DNA of 64,000 nt from Cervus elaphus (Eukaryota > Chordata > Mammalia > Artiodactyla > Cervidae), in the NCBI RefSeq assembly GCF_910594005.1, contig NC_057841.1:9037001-9101000 (forward strand). The letters are read 5' to 3'. The notes under the pieces were generated by a model. It did no database searches, had not been told where the DNA came from, and saw only the letters and a list, made by a program, of their open reading frames with translations. The translations under genes were made by a program, and so were the position numbers. Below are positions 22,801 through 34,184 of this stretch, piece by piece (position 1 is the stretch's first letter; each line of letters starts with the position of its first letter).

Positions 22801-25800
22801 GCACACCGTGGGTGAGGCCAGGCGCCCGGTGGGGCGGAGAGCGAGCCTCACAGGAGATCCGCCATGGCCAACGGACAGCCAACTGGGCCAGAGCAACCCC
22901 CTGCAGGAAGGGGAGACACCACCGCGTCCAGGGCAAGGATGGCCGTGATTCTACCGACCCGAGGCGGGGTCTGATGACCAGGGGACAGGGGTGGGGAGGG
23001 AAGGGGAGGCAGACATGAACCACGTGGGCCTGTCAGAAGGAGCAGCCAGAGAGGGAGGGAGAGAAGACCCCCGAATCGCTGCAGGGGCCCACTCGCGCTC
23101 ACCCATCAGCATGATGAGGTCGGTCATGGCCTCATGCACAGAGCCGCCGTACACGCCGGAGTGCAGGTCCCTGTCGCTGCATTCCACCTGCGGACACACG
23201 GGCCGCTCTGCCGGCTGCTCTCCGGAGCTCGCCCTCACTCCTCGGCGGGAGACCGGCAGAGGAGGCTCACACGGCACGTTCCGAAATCAGCCTGCTGCCC
23301 CCCAGGCCCGGCCAGGCGCTCCCTAAATCACAAGGCTCTGGCCGCAACCAGAGACCCTCCTGGGGGAGGCGCGGCCCGTGCGCACCTCGATGAAGAAGTA
23401 GCAGATGCCCCGCAGTCCGTAGGTGATGCAGGGCTTGTTCTTGCCCAGCCAGTAGTTGTCGGAGATGCACACGTAGTCCACGTCCTTGAAGAACGCGTCC
23501 TTCTGGGCGAAGATCAGCGCATCCAGGCCCTCGGAGCCCGACTCCTCCATGCCCTCCAGGCAGAAGCGGACGTTGACCGGGACTTCCTGGGAGGGGGCGG
23601 TGAAGGAGGCAGTCAGCGCGCACCGATTTTATTTCTTAGAACAACGGACAGGAAGCCACCAAGTGTTGTGAAAACGTGCATTTCAAATACCCGACTGACT
23701 TTCCCCGCGCTGACCACGGGGTGGGCAAGGAGGGCTGGCAGAGACCCTCTGCCCCAGCGCCGGGCTGCCAGGACACGGGCCTGGCCCCGGCCGGTCACCT
23801 GCAAGGACTGCTTCCCGGGGGCCCCCAGCCCGATTGCGCGGCTCACTCGCAGGGTTTCTGCCAGCACCCAGCACAGATCAGGCGTCTCTGGCAAAGCTGA
23901 GCTGCTTGAAGACAGAGGCCGGGACACAAACCTGGCTGGAGCCTCCATCCGAATTGTGGTAGCCATGCCGTGCACCCCTGGAAGGAGTGAGCGGGCGGGC
24001 ACCTTCCTCCTGCACGACCCGGCCCTCCACCCAGCGCGGGCCCCCCTCCTCCAGAGCGGACAGCGACTCTGAGAGGCCGCCGCCTCCTGCTCCGCTCCGG
24101 GGGGGTTTCCAGGTCTCCCCTGCGCTGTGCCCTGAGGCGGGTGGCCCCCTTCCACAGGTGAGACCATGGAGCTGCACCTGAGTGAGCTGATGCTAAAGGC
24201 CATGGCCGGTCAGCCCACGTGCACTCCGGTCTGTGGGGTCCCAGCTCAGAGCCCCCGCGGAAGCGCCGCTCACCACACGCCCCGCCCCTCCGCCTCTCCA
24301 GGGGCACAGGGGTGCGCTGGGGGCTGGGTCTGCGAACCGACGCCCCTCCCCTAGGCCACCAGACCCCAGGGCCCCTGAGCACAGCACGTTTGAACCCTTT
24401 TCAGATCTACCCCTCCACGTCCTGACAAAAACGCTTCTTATCTTATCGCAAGATAAGAGCAAGATGCAGAAACTGTCTATACGTTATGATCACAACTAGA
24501 TTAAAAAGAATTCTTGAAAAGATGGGTAAGTAAGAGAATAATAGGAAGTAAGGGGTCTGTCCGCTATCACAGCCTGGGTCCCCTGCAGGCGAGCACCTCC
24601 TCCCCAGGCACGGTCTGTGCCCGGAGCTATCGCCTCCCCTGCTGGCTGCATCCCTGCTGAGTCACCAACGGGGTGACCTTAGAACAACCATAAACCACTG
24701 CATCTTCAGTGTTTCCTAAAACTAGAAAACAGGCTATGAAGCGGAGCGTGGCCCAGCTGCCCTGATGCCGCTGCGGGGGGCAGGGGTGGGGGTGGGTCGG
24801 AGTGTGATCTTAGATCTTTACAGCTGTTCCGGGAACAGAAAGCCCCACCGCGCACCACCAGATGGAACGGGTGAAGGGGGTGGCGGGGCGTGGGCCACGT
24901 ACCTGCTTGGTTTTCTGGAAGGCTTCCAGGGCGTTGATCCAGCCGGCCACCGGCCCCTTGTCATCAGTGGCTCCTCTCCCGTACAGTTTGCCTAGAATAG
25001 CAATCAGCAGGTTCACTGGGTGATGGTCACAGGCCGGGGGGCGGGGGTTGGGGTGAGGTGGGGTGGGGGGTGGGGGGCAGGGGTGGTGGTGCGGGGAAGG
25101 CAGATGAGCAGGGTGAGATGAGAGTAACCTCTGGGTGCTGCCTGGGGCAGGGTGGGGAGCAGGTTGCCTCTGGTAGCGGCAGGGAGGGGACCAGGGGACA
25201 AGAAGGGGGATGGGCGGAGCGCGGGGGGCCAGCCTCTCGACTAGGGACGAGATGGCAAGTGCACTGCAGGGACCACGTGAGCCGTGATGACCTGACTGCC
25301 CCTGCGCCGCTGGGGAGGACTCAACAGAAATGCAACATGTCCCGAGGAAAGGTTTCAATTAAAGACAGCCTGGACTCGGCCCAAGGGGACAAGGTACACA
25401 CAAGGGGCTGCTCCACGGGGCCAAAGGCCGCATCCGGTGTGGAAAAGTGAAGGTTCAGAGATGAAGGTGGGGCGGGGGCGGGGTCAGGGAAATGCTGACG
25501 CTTCCCCTAGAGTCGGGCTGGATTCAGGTCCGGGGTTGGGGGCCACGCTGGCTCAGTTCAGGCCAGGCTTCCTGGGAAAACGGTGGCAGGTGCGGGAAGC
25601 CCAGCGTGCCCAAGGCCACGGAGACCAGGCTCTGCTGGGAAAGTAAGGCTACCTGGCGTTTCAAGGACCGAGCACAGACGTGAAGCTTCCAGAACCCGAT
25701 TTCTAGGTTCCGTGAAAATAGCTAGTTCTGGAGAGATGGAAACCAACAGGCCGGGCTGCACTTCCTGAAGCCTGTAGTCACAGGCCCCCTCCTCCAGGGA

Positions 25801-28800
25801 GCGGCGTACCGTCTCGCTCCACCAGGGTGAAGGGCTCGCTGTCCCAGCCATCCTCCAGGGCCGCTGGCTGCACGTCCAGGTGGCCATAGATGCACACCGT
25901 CTTCTTCTGCGGGTCGGAGCCCAGCTTGCCGAGTAAAATGGGCGGAAGCGGGATCTCGGAGCCATCAGGGAGCTGGGGATGGGGAGGGGAGGCCATGGGG
26001 GATGGTCCTTGGTCAAGGAGCGCGGGGCTAACCCCAGTCTCCCATACACAGACAAGGTAACGCATGAGAACCCGCTGTGGAGTGCAGCGGACTCTATTCA
26101 GTGCTCTGCGGTGACCAGAGGGATGTATGTGTACCTATAGCTGCTTCACTTTGCTGTACGAGAGAAACCAACACAACATTGGAAAGCAACTATACACCAC
26201 TTTAAAAAAGGAGAGAGTGGGGTTTACAGCAGGTGCTATCAGCACGCCCCGGGCAAGTGTATCTGTTCTCATCAATCACCCTCTATTGCAGAGCTCAATA
26301 TCACATCATTCCACTGAGTTAATAATTAACAAGAATATATGTCCCCATAATCCAGAGCACAGTGACAATTATGTTTATAACTGTAGGCAACCTGCTCAAT
26401 TTTTAAAAGATGATCTTTAAAAATGCTCAGTTGAGTCCGACTCTTTGCAACCCAATGGACCACAGCGTGCCAGGCTCCTCTGTCTGTGGGATTCTCCAGG
26501 CAAGGACACTGGAGTGGGCTGCCATTTCCTTCTCCAGGAAAAATACATTGCTAAGGTGTGCGTGCTCAGTCGGAATAGTTTCGCCTGTTTTAAAGTAACA
26601 ACTCTTAAAAATTATTTGCCACCTAGGTTTTTTTTTTTTTTTTAGCATATTAGGAAAAAGGGAGAGGAAGCAAGACAAGTATGCTCCTAACAGAAAACAA
26701 CTGCAGGAATACTGGTCTGTCCTCTCACAGTGAGGAGTGGGGAAAGTGCCAGGAAGTTGCAAGATATCTTAAGTAACCTTAAATTAACTGTTGGGTCTAT
26801 AGTCAGCAGAAGCCTCACACGCAAACTGGATTTGGAATCAGAAGGCCCAGACTGTAACCTCCTTTGCCATGGACCTACTACTGCTTCCCAGGGAGACAGA
26901 GCCTGTCTGAGCCTCTGGGTCCTTCCATTTATGAGAAGAGCAGACCGGGCTGAACGCCCACTCCTAAAATCCCAGGACTGTGATTTCAAAGGACACATAA
27001 ATCATCAGACAAGAGAACCAAGATAAACCAAACCCAGTCAGCCCTGCAACATAAAGGAGTATTACAAACGCTGAAAATGCAAGGCACGAAACATGTAGTT
27101 AACACGGGGCTGACATCATCTGAAACGAAAACAGCAGAATAAGGTACCACACAGTGAGATCACTTATTCAAGTTAGAATCTGTCAGATTCCTGCATTAAA
27201 ACACAACTGAGCCCTGTGTCCCACACCTAAAGTCACTCTTTCCCAGGAACCGAGTCATGAAAAAAGCACTGTTTTATCAATCGTGACACTGGGGACACAG
27301 TGGGTGTGAGTGAGTGGGCATCTTCATTAGTTTTGCAGCTAATGGGCACAGTGTACCTTCCTGGTCTGAAGGCTGCCTGGCTCTGGGGGAGGAACTTCAG
27401 CTCATGTAGGAAGGACCATTCTGTTCACTTCCTCTTGGATAACCCTCAACAGTTCCCCTCCCTGGAAGAACAGGACGGGTATCGTGAATCTCGGTCCACT
27501 CTGACTTCAGAAGCCACCCAGTTTAGCATCCAAGTCAGGCCACCTTTGCTTGTTTGAAAGACCAGCGAGTTGGGCTTCCCTGGTGGGTCAGTGGTAAAAG
27601 AACCTGCCTGCTAATTTGGGAGACACAGGTTTGGTCCCTGGTCCTGCAAGATCCCATGTGCTACAAGCCCATGTGCTACAACTACTGAGCCTGTGTCCAG
27701 AGCCCAGGAGCCAAAACCACTGAAGCCCGTGCACCCTAAAGCCCGTGCTCTGCAGCCAGGGTAGCCACCGCGGTAAGACGCCTGTGCACCTCGACTCGAG
27801 AGCAACCCTGCTCACCTCAACTAGAGAAGAGCCCGCGCAGCAACCAAGACGCAGTGCAATCAAAAATAAACAAATACATAAATTATTAAGAAACAATAAA
27901 GGCCAGTGATTTATCTGCAGCAAAGCCTTCAGAACTTGTGAGGACCTGCCGAGTCCTGCCAACCCCTCAGTAAAGCTCCCGACCCGGCCCGCCGCCCACC
28001 TTCTGGGTCCCGATGTCCACCAGCTCCACAGAGCCACCCAGCTGCTTGATGTCGGCGGCTGCCACCTCCATCATCCTGCGGATCTCGCCTCTCTTCTCTG
28101 GCCACGCTGACACGCTCTGGATGGCCACCCATTCTGCAAGCTTCTGTGGGTGGAGAACAAGCAAAAGGGACTTGGAAAAGCTGCTCTGGGAGGGAGGAAG
28201 GTGCTCACAGGTGGGCCATCTTCAGGCCCACAGAGCTCACTCGCTACCTGTCCACTCCATCTGGATCCCACTGCCCAGATATGGGGGAAGAGATCTGTGG
28301 TGCCTACTTTCTGTTTAAGATATAAGGACTGTTTGCACTGACCCCATATCAAGGACTATACAAAATGACAGGAGACTCATTAACCACCAAGCACAATGTG
28401 GTTGCAAGACATGTAAGTTTTTTTTTATGAAATGTGTAAAAGTTTCATAAACACGTTTATATCTGATTCTGACAAAATTGAAATTGAAAGATACAGAAAA
28501 TACCCAATATCTTCACAGTTCAAGTTGCCTTATTTATCATCCTGAGAATGGCCATGTTCTCTAAAATAGAATTTTTCAAATGAGAACTCGAAAGATTTCA
28601 CCTGAAATATGTCTACCAAAGGTGATTTTAAAGCATGGCTCTTTACATTAACATCAAGAAACAGATTAACATATAAGATTACAGAATGATTTAAAACATG
28701 CAATGTAAGGTAGTTCTTTATATCTACCACAAGAACAAACAAAAATCCTGAATTAGCTTTGCTGTTTCTAGAAACATGTATTAAGAGTTTCTATCAAAAG

Positions 28801-29307
28801 CCGAAAGAGTAACTTACATACTGTAATGAGAAAGCAGAGGAAAAGACCTCTCGACAATATACAATTTAAGTTACCTTTTTTTTTGGTTGGGGGGCAAGAC
28901 TTAACATCTACTCAAACATGCAGCAGAGTACTGGTAACTATATTCACCATGCAGTGCACTGGATGCCCAGAATTTATTCATCCCGTAACAGGTCTGAACC
29001 CTTAGGCCAAACCCCCATCTCCCCATCCCTTGGTCCCTAGCAACCAGGGTTCAACTCTCCGCTTCTCTGAGTTCAACTTTTTCAGATTCCACATGTAAGT
29101 GAGATCACACTAGCATCTGTCTTTCTCTGCCTAGACAGCATTTTTAATACTCGATTAGAACAGCACCAATCATATTAGCTCCTTGGAAGTTTCTCTGGGT
29201 CCCATGGGATTAAACTGGATCTGAACAGTCACTAAACGTTCCCTCACCTTAACATAGCGATCTTGATTTTCATCCACGTACTTAAACAGGGTGGTGAGGG
29301 CCGACAT
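19777..29307 (-). CDS. CNDP2: CNDP2, cytosolic non-specific dipeptidase (complete)
   Basis: Cytosolic M20 dipeptidase using two metal ions; it cleaves Cys-Gly and many other dipeptides and can form N-lactoyl amino acids. Coding exons on the minus strand: 29307-29248, 28143-28000, 25972-25810, 24991-24903, 23586-23386, 23187-23103, 22449-22289, 21515-21351, 20621-20480, 20330-20183, 19846-19777. They total 1428 nt, i.e. 475 codons plus TGA, the human length. Numbered from MSALTTLF, metal ligands His99, Asp132, Glu167, Asp195 and His445, catalytic Asp101 and Glu166, and substrate-contact His228 and Arg343 are all present. All introns are GT-AG except the one after 21351, whose donor is CAG|GCATGT. 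Splice phases agree throughout. A non-coding first exon sits in a CpG island near 32.5 kb. CNDP1 follows downstream on the same strand. Confidence 0.98.
20183..20330 (-). CDS. CNDP2: CNDP2 exon 11 (His445)
   Basis: 148 nt, completes Val, then [17 protein letters not shown] through [14 protein letters not shown] with His445. Acceptor CCTCAG, donor TCG|GTGAGC. Confidence 0.96.
20480..20621 (-). CDS. CNDP2: CNDP2 exon 10
   Basis: 142 nt, [19 protein letters not shown] through [19 protein letters not shown] to KALKT plus one base. Acceptor GGTTCAG, donor ACAG|GTGGGA. Confidence 0.96.
20711..20940. repeat. Minisatellite in CNDP2 intron 9 (GGGTCTATGAGGGTCTACAC-like)
   Basis: About ten imperfect units of some 20-24 nt containing GGGTCTA and GAGGGTCTACA. 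It lies 90 nt upstream of exon 10 within the GC-AG intron. Confidence 0.85.
21351..21515 (-). CDS. CNDP2: CNDP2 exon 9 (Arg343), followed by GC donor
   Basis: 55 codons, [17 protein letters not shown] to MTPEVVSEQ. The acceptor is CTCTCTGCAG. The donor is CAG|GCATGT; the next exon starts on a whole codon (Val), so no nearby GT keeps the frame. Confidence 0.95.
21530..21775. repeat. Minisatellite in CNDP2 intron 8 (GGGTCAGCACTG-like)
   Basis: About a dozen imperfect copies of a 20-22-nt unit built from GGTCAGGGGTCAGCAC. It begins about 15 nt from the acceptor of exon 9. Confidence 0.85.
22289..22449 (-). CDS. CNDP2: CNDP2 exon 8
   Basis: 161 nt, [18 protein letters not shown] to LLHDCK. Human has SLVDK where this reads CLMDK. 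Donor AAG|GTGCCC is weak after +3. Confidence 0.95.
23103..23187 (-). CDS. CNDP2: CNDP2 exon 7 (His228)
   Basis: 85 nt, [15 protein letters not shown] to DLIMLM plus one base. His228 of DLHSG contacts substrate across the dimer in the known structure of the family. Donor ATGG|GTGAGC. Confidence 0.96.
23386..23586 (-). CDS. CNDP2: CNDP2 exon 6 (Glu166/Glu167, Asp195)
   Basis: 67 codons from [20 protein letters not shown] to GICYFFIE, including CISDNYW with Asp195. Acceptor CTCCCAG, donor GAG|GTGCGC. Confidence 0.97.
24903..24991 (-). CDS. CNDP2: CNDP2 exon 5 (bridging Asp132)
   Basis: 89 nt encoding [20 protein letters not shown] to KTKQ. Acceptor TTCTAG, donor CAG|GTACGT. Confidence 0.96.
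25030..25096 (+). repeat. G-rich tract in CNDP2 intron 4
   Basis: Many G-runs of three to six separated by one to three bases, about 40 nt upstream of exon 5. On the minus (transcribed) strand this is C-rich, next to the acceptor. Confidence 0.6.
25810..25972 (-). CDS. CNDP2: CNDP2 exon 4 (zinc-ligand His99, Asp101)
   Basis: 163 nt from [11 protein letters not shown] through [15 protein letters not shown] to VERDG. Donor ACG|GTACGC. It ends one base into a Gly codon. Confidence 0.96.
26423..26550 (-). mobile_element. Bov-A SINE fragment
   Basis: Reverse body only (CCAGGCTCCTCTGTCTGTGG). CNDP2 intron 3. Confidence 0.8.
27571..27892 (+). mobile_element. CHR-type SINE
   Basis: GGGCTTCCCTGGTGGGTCAG head, GATCCCATGTGCTACAAGCC, and a tail of ATAAACAAATACATAAAT. 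CNDP2 intron 3. Confidence 0.85.
28000..28143 (-). CDS. CNDP2: CNDP2 exon 3
   Basis: 48 codons from [20 protein letters not shown] to [10 protein letters not shown]. Acceptor CCACAG, donor AAG|GTGGGC, phase 0 at both ends. Confidence 0.96.
28870..29135 (-). mobile_element. L1 3' fragment
   Basis: Reverse L1 3' region: CAGAATTTATTCATCCCGTA, GGTCCCTAGCAACCAGGGTT, CCACATGTAAGTGAGATCAC. CNDP2 intron 2, about 110 nt from exon 2. Confidence 0.75.
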
Positions 29308-29338
29308 CTTTCAACCAGACCGCAGACCCTGGAGACTC
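29248..29338 (-). CDS. CNDP2: CNDP2 exon 2 (start codon)
   Basis: Acceptor CTTCCAG, 31 nt of 5' UTR, then ATG at 29307-29305 and 20 codons ([20 protein letters not shown]). Donor AAG|GTGAGG. The start matches the human protein, which begins MAALTTLF. Confidence 0.95.
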
Positions 29339-30386
29339 CTGGAAGGCAGAAGAACCTGTCAGTGCTGCCTCGAGACAGGGCCCGACTGATCCCCAGACCC
29401 GGGAGGCACTTGTTAAGGATCATAAATTGCACCCCGCCCCGACAGCACAGGACACGGCCGTCACGAGGGCTCCAGGAAGTGAACTCAGCAGAGACAACGG
29501 CTCGGGAAAGCAATCAGAGGCTCAGGCTGATCTCCATTCTTTCTTTTTTTCTTTTTTTTTCAGAAGGAAATACACCCAGGAATTGTGTGACAGAATGGCA
29601 GGTAACTGAAGCAAGGGCCTGAGTTGAAGACAATCTGATATAATTAAAAGCAGGTACTTTCCAGGAGTACTGATATACCACTGTTCTTAACACTTTTTAA
29701 AAAAACTTAATTTTACTCTCAAAGCACATAGAGAACTTGCCACTTACTATCACCACAGAGGAAAGAATCACTCCAAGGTGCTCAGCAAAAATGTCACATG
29801 TGTCTCTACACCGCAAACCAACAGCATAGCACCCAAGATCCAAGGAGAGGAACATGGGTTCAGGTTAAGGAAACCGACAGCCCAGGCCCAGAAACGGCCA
29901 GGACAGCGTGTGAAAGTCCACCGGGGCCTGATGAGGGAACAGAGACGTCCACCTCCCCAGGTGCATTTTCGAACGTCCAGCTTCTGTGTGAGACCAAACA
30001 CATCCTGCTCCACCTTACTGACACAGGGGAGAAGGTGCCACTTGACTCTCCATCTTTAAAAACTGGAACCCACGCGAGATAAAGAAAATCCCAGAACTGG
30101 GACTTTCAGAGGGGGTTCCCCTCGCTCCTTCCAAGTAACAACTCAGCTTCCATCACGTGGCAAGATTCAAGCCTCAGCAGTGACTGAGAAGAGCTCAGGG
30201 ACCAGGAGCAAACTCAGCACCGCAGAGACGGGAAGTATTTCAGAACTGCGGCTCAGAGTCACAAGACCCTGCCAACTGATCTCTGGAGGAGACACCAGAC
30301 AGGCACCCATGTATGGACACACTGTCGTTAAAGAGTATCTTTTTCTCAGTTTAGGACTTTGAAGTCATTTCTAAACAGAAAGAAGT

Positions 30387-30592
30387 GAAAGTATTACCTG
30401 CTCAGTCCTGTCTGACTCTTTGTGACTCCATGGACTGTAACCCAACAGGCTCCTCTGTCCATGGGATTCTCCAGGCAAGAATACTGGAGTAGGTGGCCAT
30501 GCCCTTCTCTAGGGGATCTTTCTGACCCAGGAATTGAACCCTGGTCTACGGCACTGTAGGCAGATTCTTTACCGTCAGAGCCATGAGGAGCT
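30387..30592 (-). mobile_element. Bov-tA SINE
   Basis: Reverse orientation, body then head (CAGGAATTGAACCCTGGTCT). CNDP2 intron 1. Confidence 0.9.
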
Positions 30593-30751
30593 CTAAACAG
30601 ACGAGGGACTTAATTCAGTATCATAAAGTCTGGTAGCAGACTGTGGATATGCAGTGAGAGTTCAGTAAGGAAAATCCTCTTCCAACATCAGCGACAGAGC
30701 ACACAGACCTCCCAGCCAACTCAGGTTGTTTCAGCTGAGGATCTTATCTCA

Positions 30752-31032
30752 ATGCTGCGGCTGCTGCCGCTAGGTCGCTTCAGTCGTGTCTGACTCTGTG
30801 CGACCCCATAGACAGCAGCCCACCAGGCTCCGCCGTCCCTGGGATTCTCCAGGCAAGAATACTGGAGTGGGTTACCATTTCCTTATTCAATGCATGAAAG
30901 TGAAAAGTGAAAGTGAAGTCGCTCAGTCATGTCCGACTCCTACCGACCCCATGGACTGCAGCCTACCAGGCTCCTCCGCCCATGGGATTTTCCAGGCAAG
31001 AGTACTGGAGTCGGTTGCCGTTGCCTTCTCCC
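30752..31032 (-). mobile_element. Bov-A2 dimer SINE
   Basis: Two Bov-A monomers in tandem, each with a CGTGTCTGACTC/CATGTCCGACTC motif and a GATT(C/T)TCCAGGCAAGA motif, linked by GAAAGTGAAAAGTGAAAGTG. CNDP2 intron 1. Confidence 0.9.
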
Positions 31033-32493
31033 ATATCTCAATGACGGGGTCATAAATGCTGAGGCACTGCACATAAGTCAAAGTTTTCAATCACAAAAGA
31101 AACTATTTAGCAGGAAAATACGCTACATCAGGTACTTTTCATTTCAGTTTCTGGTCATTAAATAGCACGCTCCATGTGATCCCACGCTCACTATGATAAG
31201 TTCTCATTAATACCATGTTCTTTGTGGCCTGATTAAGCAATGGCCTTCCAGCTAAAGTCAAAGATGGAACTATCAAAGCTGCACTTCTTCTTCTTCTTCT
31301 TTTTTTAAACCAAAGGAGAGTAAACAGAGACCAGATTGTTCAGCACGGCCTGCCACCTCACCAGGCCGGGTGAAAAGCTACTGCTGTTCTGAACTGCTCA
31401 CCCAGAGGGGTGGGGCCGGGTCCATTTCTCCCTCCCACTCACAGTTCCAGTTTTTCCTGTTTCACTACTGCCAGCACCAAATCCATTAAGTGGGACCACT
31501 TTTATTTGTCCCGGTGAACCACACTGACAAGGGTAAAAGTCCTGAGCTGGAGGGAATAAAAGCAAGTATTACCAAATCGAAGAGTGCCAGGCACACTGCA
31601 CTCTTGGAATCTAAGATTCTAGGGAGAAACAGCCTCGGCAGTGAACTAGTCTGAGAGGAAGGAGTGACAGGGTGGCACCCGGGACCATCCAGTGACACCT
31701 ATAAAAGATTCCTTCAGTTATGAGTGCCCCATCCTGTCCTGCATTAACTCAAGACACAGGAAGAGACTTAACACATACCAGAATCGTGGCTTTAAGTCTG
31801 CGTAAAAAACCACTAAAACGGGGCGGAACCCTCTAGTTTGTCCAATCGCAAACATACAGGTCTACAAAATGACCCTCGGCCACTCCTCCCTGCCAACACC
31901 AGGGACGACAAAGGCATGCAGAAACCTCCACCAGATCGCTGCGTCAGCACCAGGATCCCGTGCGGGCGGCGGGGGCGGGTCGGAGGCCCTGACCGCGAGG
32001 ATCAGGGTCTCAAGGACTCAGTGTAGGCCGACCGGGAACCAAGCATCACCGCACCTGACCGGTGGGAAGGCGGACGCTGCCTTAGAGCAACCTTCCGGCC
32101 TCAAGTGCGGGCGGGGGGCTAGAGACCCCCGACTCCGGGCCTCTGCCCCGCGGGCGCAGCACCAATCTTCGGCCACCGCCAAGGGCTCCGCGGGGAGAGC
32201 CAGGCTTTCGTTCTCTGCGGGCCTCGCCGCGGGAGGGTCAACAGGCCGGCGCGCCCCCCGCAGTCCCAGAGCCCCGACCTCCGAGCGGAGCGGGCTGCGT
32301 TTTGACCCAACACCCTCTCCTGCCATTTGGGACCGCCACGCGCCGGCCCTCGGGGCGGGCCGGCATCAGCGGCTCCCCAACCGCGCCCGGCCTCCCCTGC
32401 TTCTCCGGAGGCGGCCCGCGGCCCCACATCCCGGCATCGCGTCCCGCTCCCGCCGCCCTCAGGGGCCTCTCCGCCCGGAGAAGGCCGCTCACC

Positions 32494-32560
32494 CGCCAGC
32501 AGCTGCAGCGCCGGTTCCGCACCACGTGTCCCGGCCACGCCCCCCGGGACGGGCCCGCCC
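32494..32560 (-). other. CNDP2: CNDP2 non-coding exon 1 (5' boundary approximate)
   Basis: Minus-strand GC-rich sequence ending CTGGCGG|GTGAGC, with the donor at 32488-32493 inside the CpG island. It is the best match for the first exon feeding the acceptor at 29339-29345 (CCTTCCAG). The donor GT uses 32491-32492, so the boundary could shift by one base. The start is a guess from the position of the GC boxes. Confidence 0.55.
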
Positions 32561-32721
32561 CCGCCGGGCCCGCCCCGCCCGCCAATCCCGGATCCCTTCC
32601 GGAAGAGCCGGAGTCGCCCCGCCCCCGCCCCCGTGCCGTCCATCAATCCTGGGCCTTTCTGGGAATAGCGTCGCCCCGCCCTGCCGTCGCCCCGCCCTTC
32701 ACCACGCGGTACGTGACTGCG

Positions 32722-32835
32722 GCGGGGCGGGGCTGAAACCAGGGAGGCGGGGCTGAAGCCGGGGAGGCGGGGCTGAAGCCCGGGAGGCTGGGCAGGGATG
32801 GGGCGGGGCTGCAGCCGGGGAGGCGGGGCTCCAGA
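32722..32835. repeat. Promoter-proximal minisatellite, about 20-bp unit, roughly six copies
   Basis: Imperfect tandem copies of a unit like GGGAGGCGGGGCTGAAGCCG just upstream of the CNDP2 first exon. Each unit carries a GC box (GGCGGGGC), so copy number changes would change the number of potential Sp1-type sites. Confidence 0.8.
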
Positions 32836-33226
32836 GCACCTGCCCGGGTGGTGACCTTCCTCTACCCACTGGTGCCTCCACGATGAGGTTTGAGAGGTGG
32901 TCTTTGGTGCAGGGGCGTCTGAGGTTGGGGCGCCCACACCCCCCCCCCCACGAACCCTCAGGCTTTGGGAGAGGAAAAAAAAAACCCCAGACCTCCCGCC
33001 GACAGTCTGATTCCCGCGGTCCATCTCCTAAGGGACGTGCGGAGCTTGCAGCGGTTTCACGCTTTGCCACTTGTTTCGCCAGTACCATGACTGAGAGAGG
33101 AAATGTTTTAGTATTTAAATTCAGTAATCACAGGGACTAATGAAGGAAGTAGAGCCACTTTTACTTATTGAGCGTCTGCTGTCTTTTCAACCCCTCCAAG
33201 GATCCTTGGGGGTACGATTATCTGTT

Positions 33227-33405
33227 AGAGTGGTGGTGGTGTTCAGTCGTCCAGTCGTGTCCGACTCTTTGCGACCCATGGACCGAGCACGCCAGGCCTC
33301 CCTGTCCTTCACGGTCTCCCGGAGTTTGCCCAAGTTCACATCCACTGCATCGGTGATGCCGTCCAACCGTCTCATCCGCTGATGCCTTCTTCTCCTTCCG
33401 TTAGA
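33227..33405 (-). mobile_element. BovB 3' fragment
   Basis: GTTCAGTCGTCCAGTCGTGT through CATCGGTGATGCCGTCCAAC, the reverse complement of the BovB terminus. Confidence 0.85.
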
Positions 33406-33635
33406 GTACTACCCCCCATATTTGGCCAAACTTTTACCGCCCCTACATTCTGTATTGTTGTAATAACAAGTTTAATGGTTGCAAGAGATGAAGTTTCCCA
33501 CATACTGTAAATATGTTATAAAATTTTATTAGAAAATTTACCTAAATTTTAACATGGTTTGTTTTTCCTTCAAAATCCTGTTTCTATCCATATCTCTCAC
33601 AGAATTTTGTCAAGTTGTAACACGTATCTACCTGA

Positions 33636-33838
33636 GTGATAGCTGCTCAGTCATGCCTGACTTTTTGCAACCCCATGGACTGTAGCCTTCCAGGCTCCTC
33701 TGTTCATGGAATTCTCCAGGCAAGATTACTGGAGTGGGTTGGAGTGGGTTGCATTTCCTTCTCCAGGGGCTCTTCCTGACCCAGAGATCCTGCATTGCAG
33801 GAGAGTCTTTACTATCTGAGCCACCAGGGAAGCCTACT
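33636..33838 (-). mobile_element. Bov-tA SINE
   Basis: Reverse orientation, with a small duplicated TGGAGTGGGT block, ending GAGCCACCAGGGAAGC. Confidence 0.9.
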
Positions 33839-34184
33839 ATTAAGAGACATTTCTAAGTATAAAGACAGGTCAACTTAAAAAGTATCAGCAGATACATGCT
33901 TGACTTTATCTTACAATCTATAAATAATACATTAGAATATGTAATGAATCCATACACCTTTTCCAAAGGAATACCCAAGATGGAAGTAGCAATAAAGTTA
34001 TAAATGACATTCATCAATCAGATGAAATAACTTAGATGAAGCTTTTCTCTGTACAAAAGATGGGGACTGGGCAAGTGGTCAGGAAGGAAATATAATGTGC
34101 TTTTAACTTTGTATGAAAAATAATGTTCAGTTCCACATTGTTGAACATAGTTCTGTTTTCACCAAATAAATCCTCTACTTCAAG

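Larger units (their letters stand above)
31940..32860. promoter_or_regulatory. CNDP2: CpG island, CNDP2 promoter
   Basis: Dense CpG and many GC boxes (CCGCCC/GGGCGG), strongest at 32340-32720, around the non-coding first exon of CNDP2. No TATA element is evident. This is typical of a housekeeping promoter. No convincing gene starts on the other strand, although bidirectional transcription is possible. Confidence 0.8.

Noticed and set aside
31869..33024. Long frames over the CpG island on both strands (about 295-300 codons)
   Set aside because: High GC lowers stop frequency; the region is promoter and minisatellite of CNDP2 with no coding similarity.
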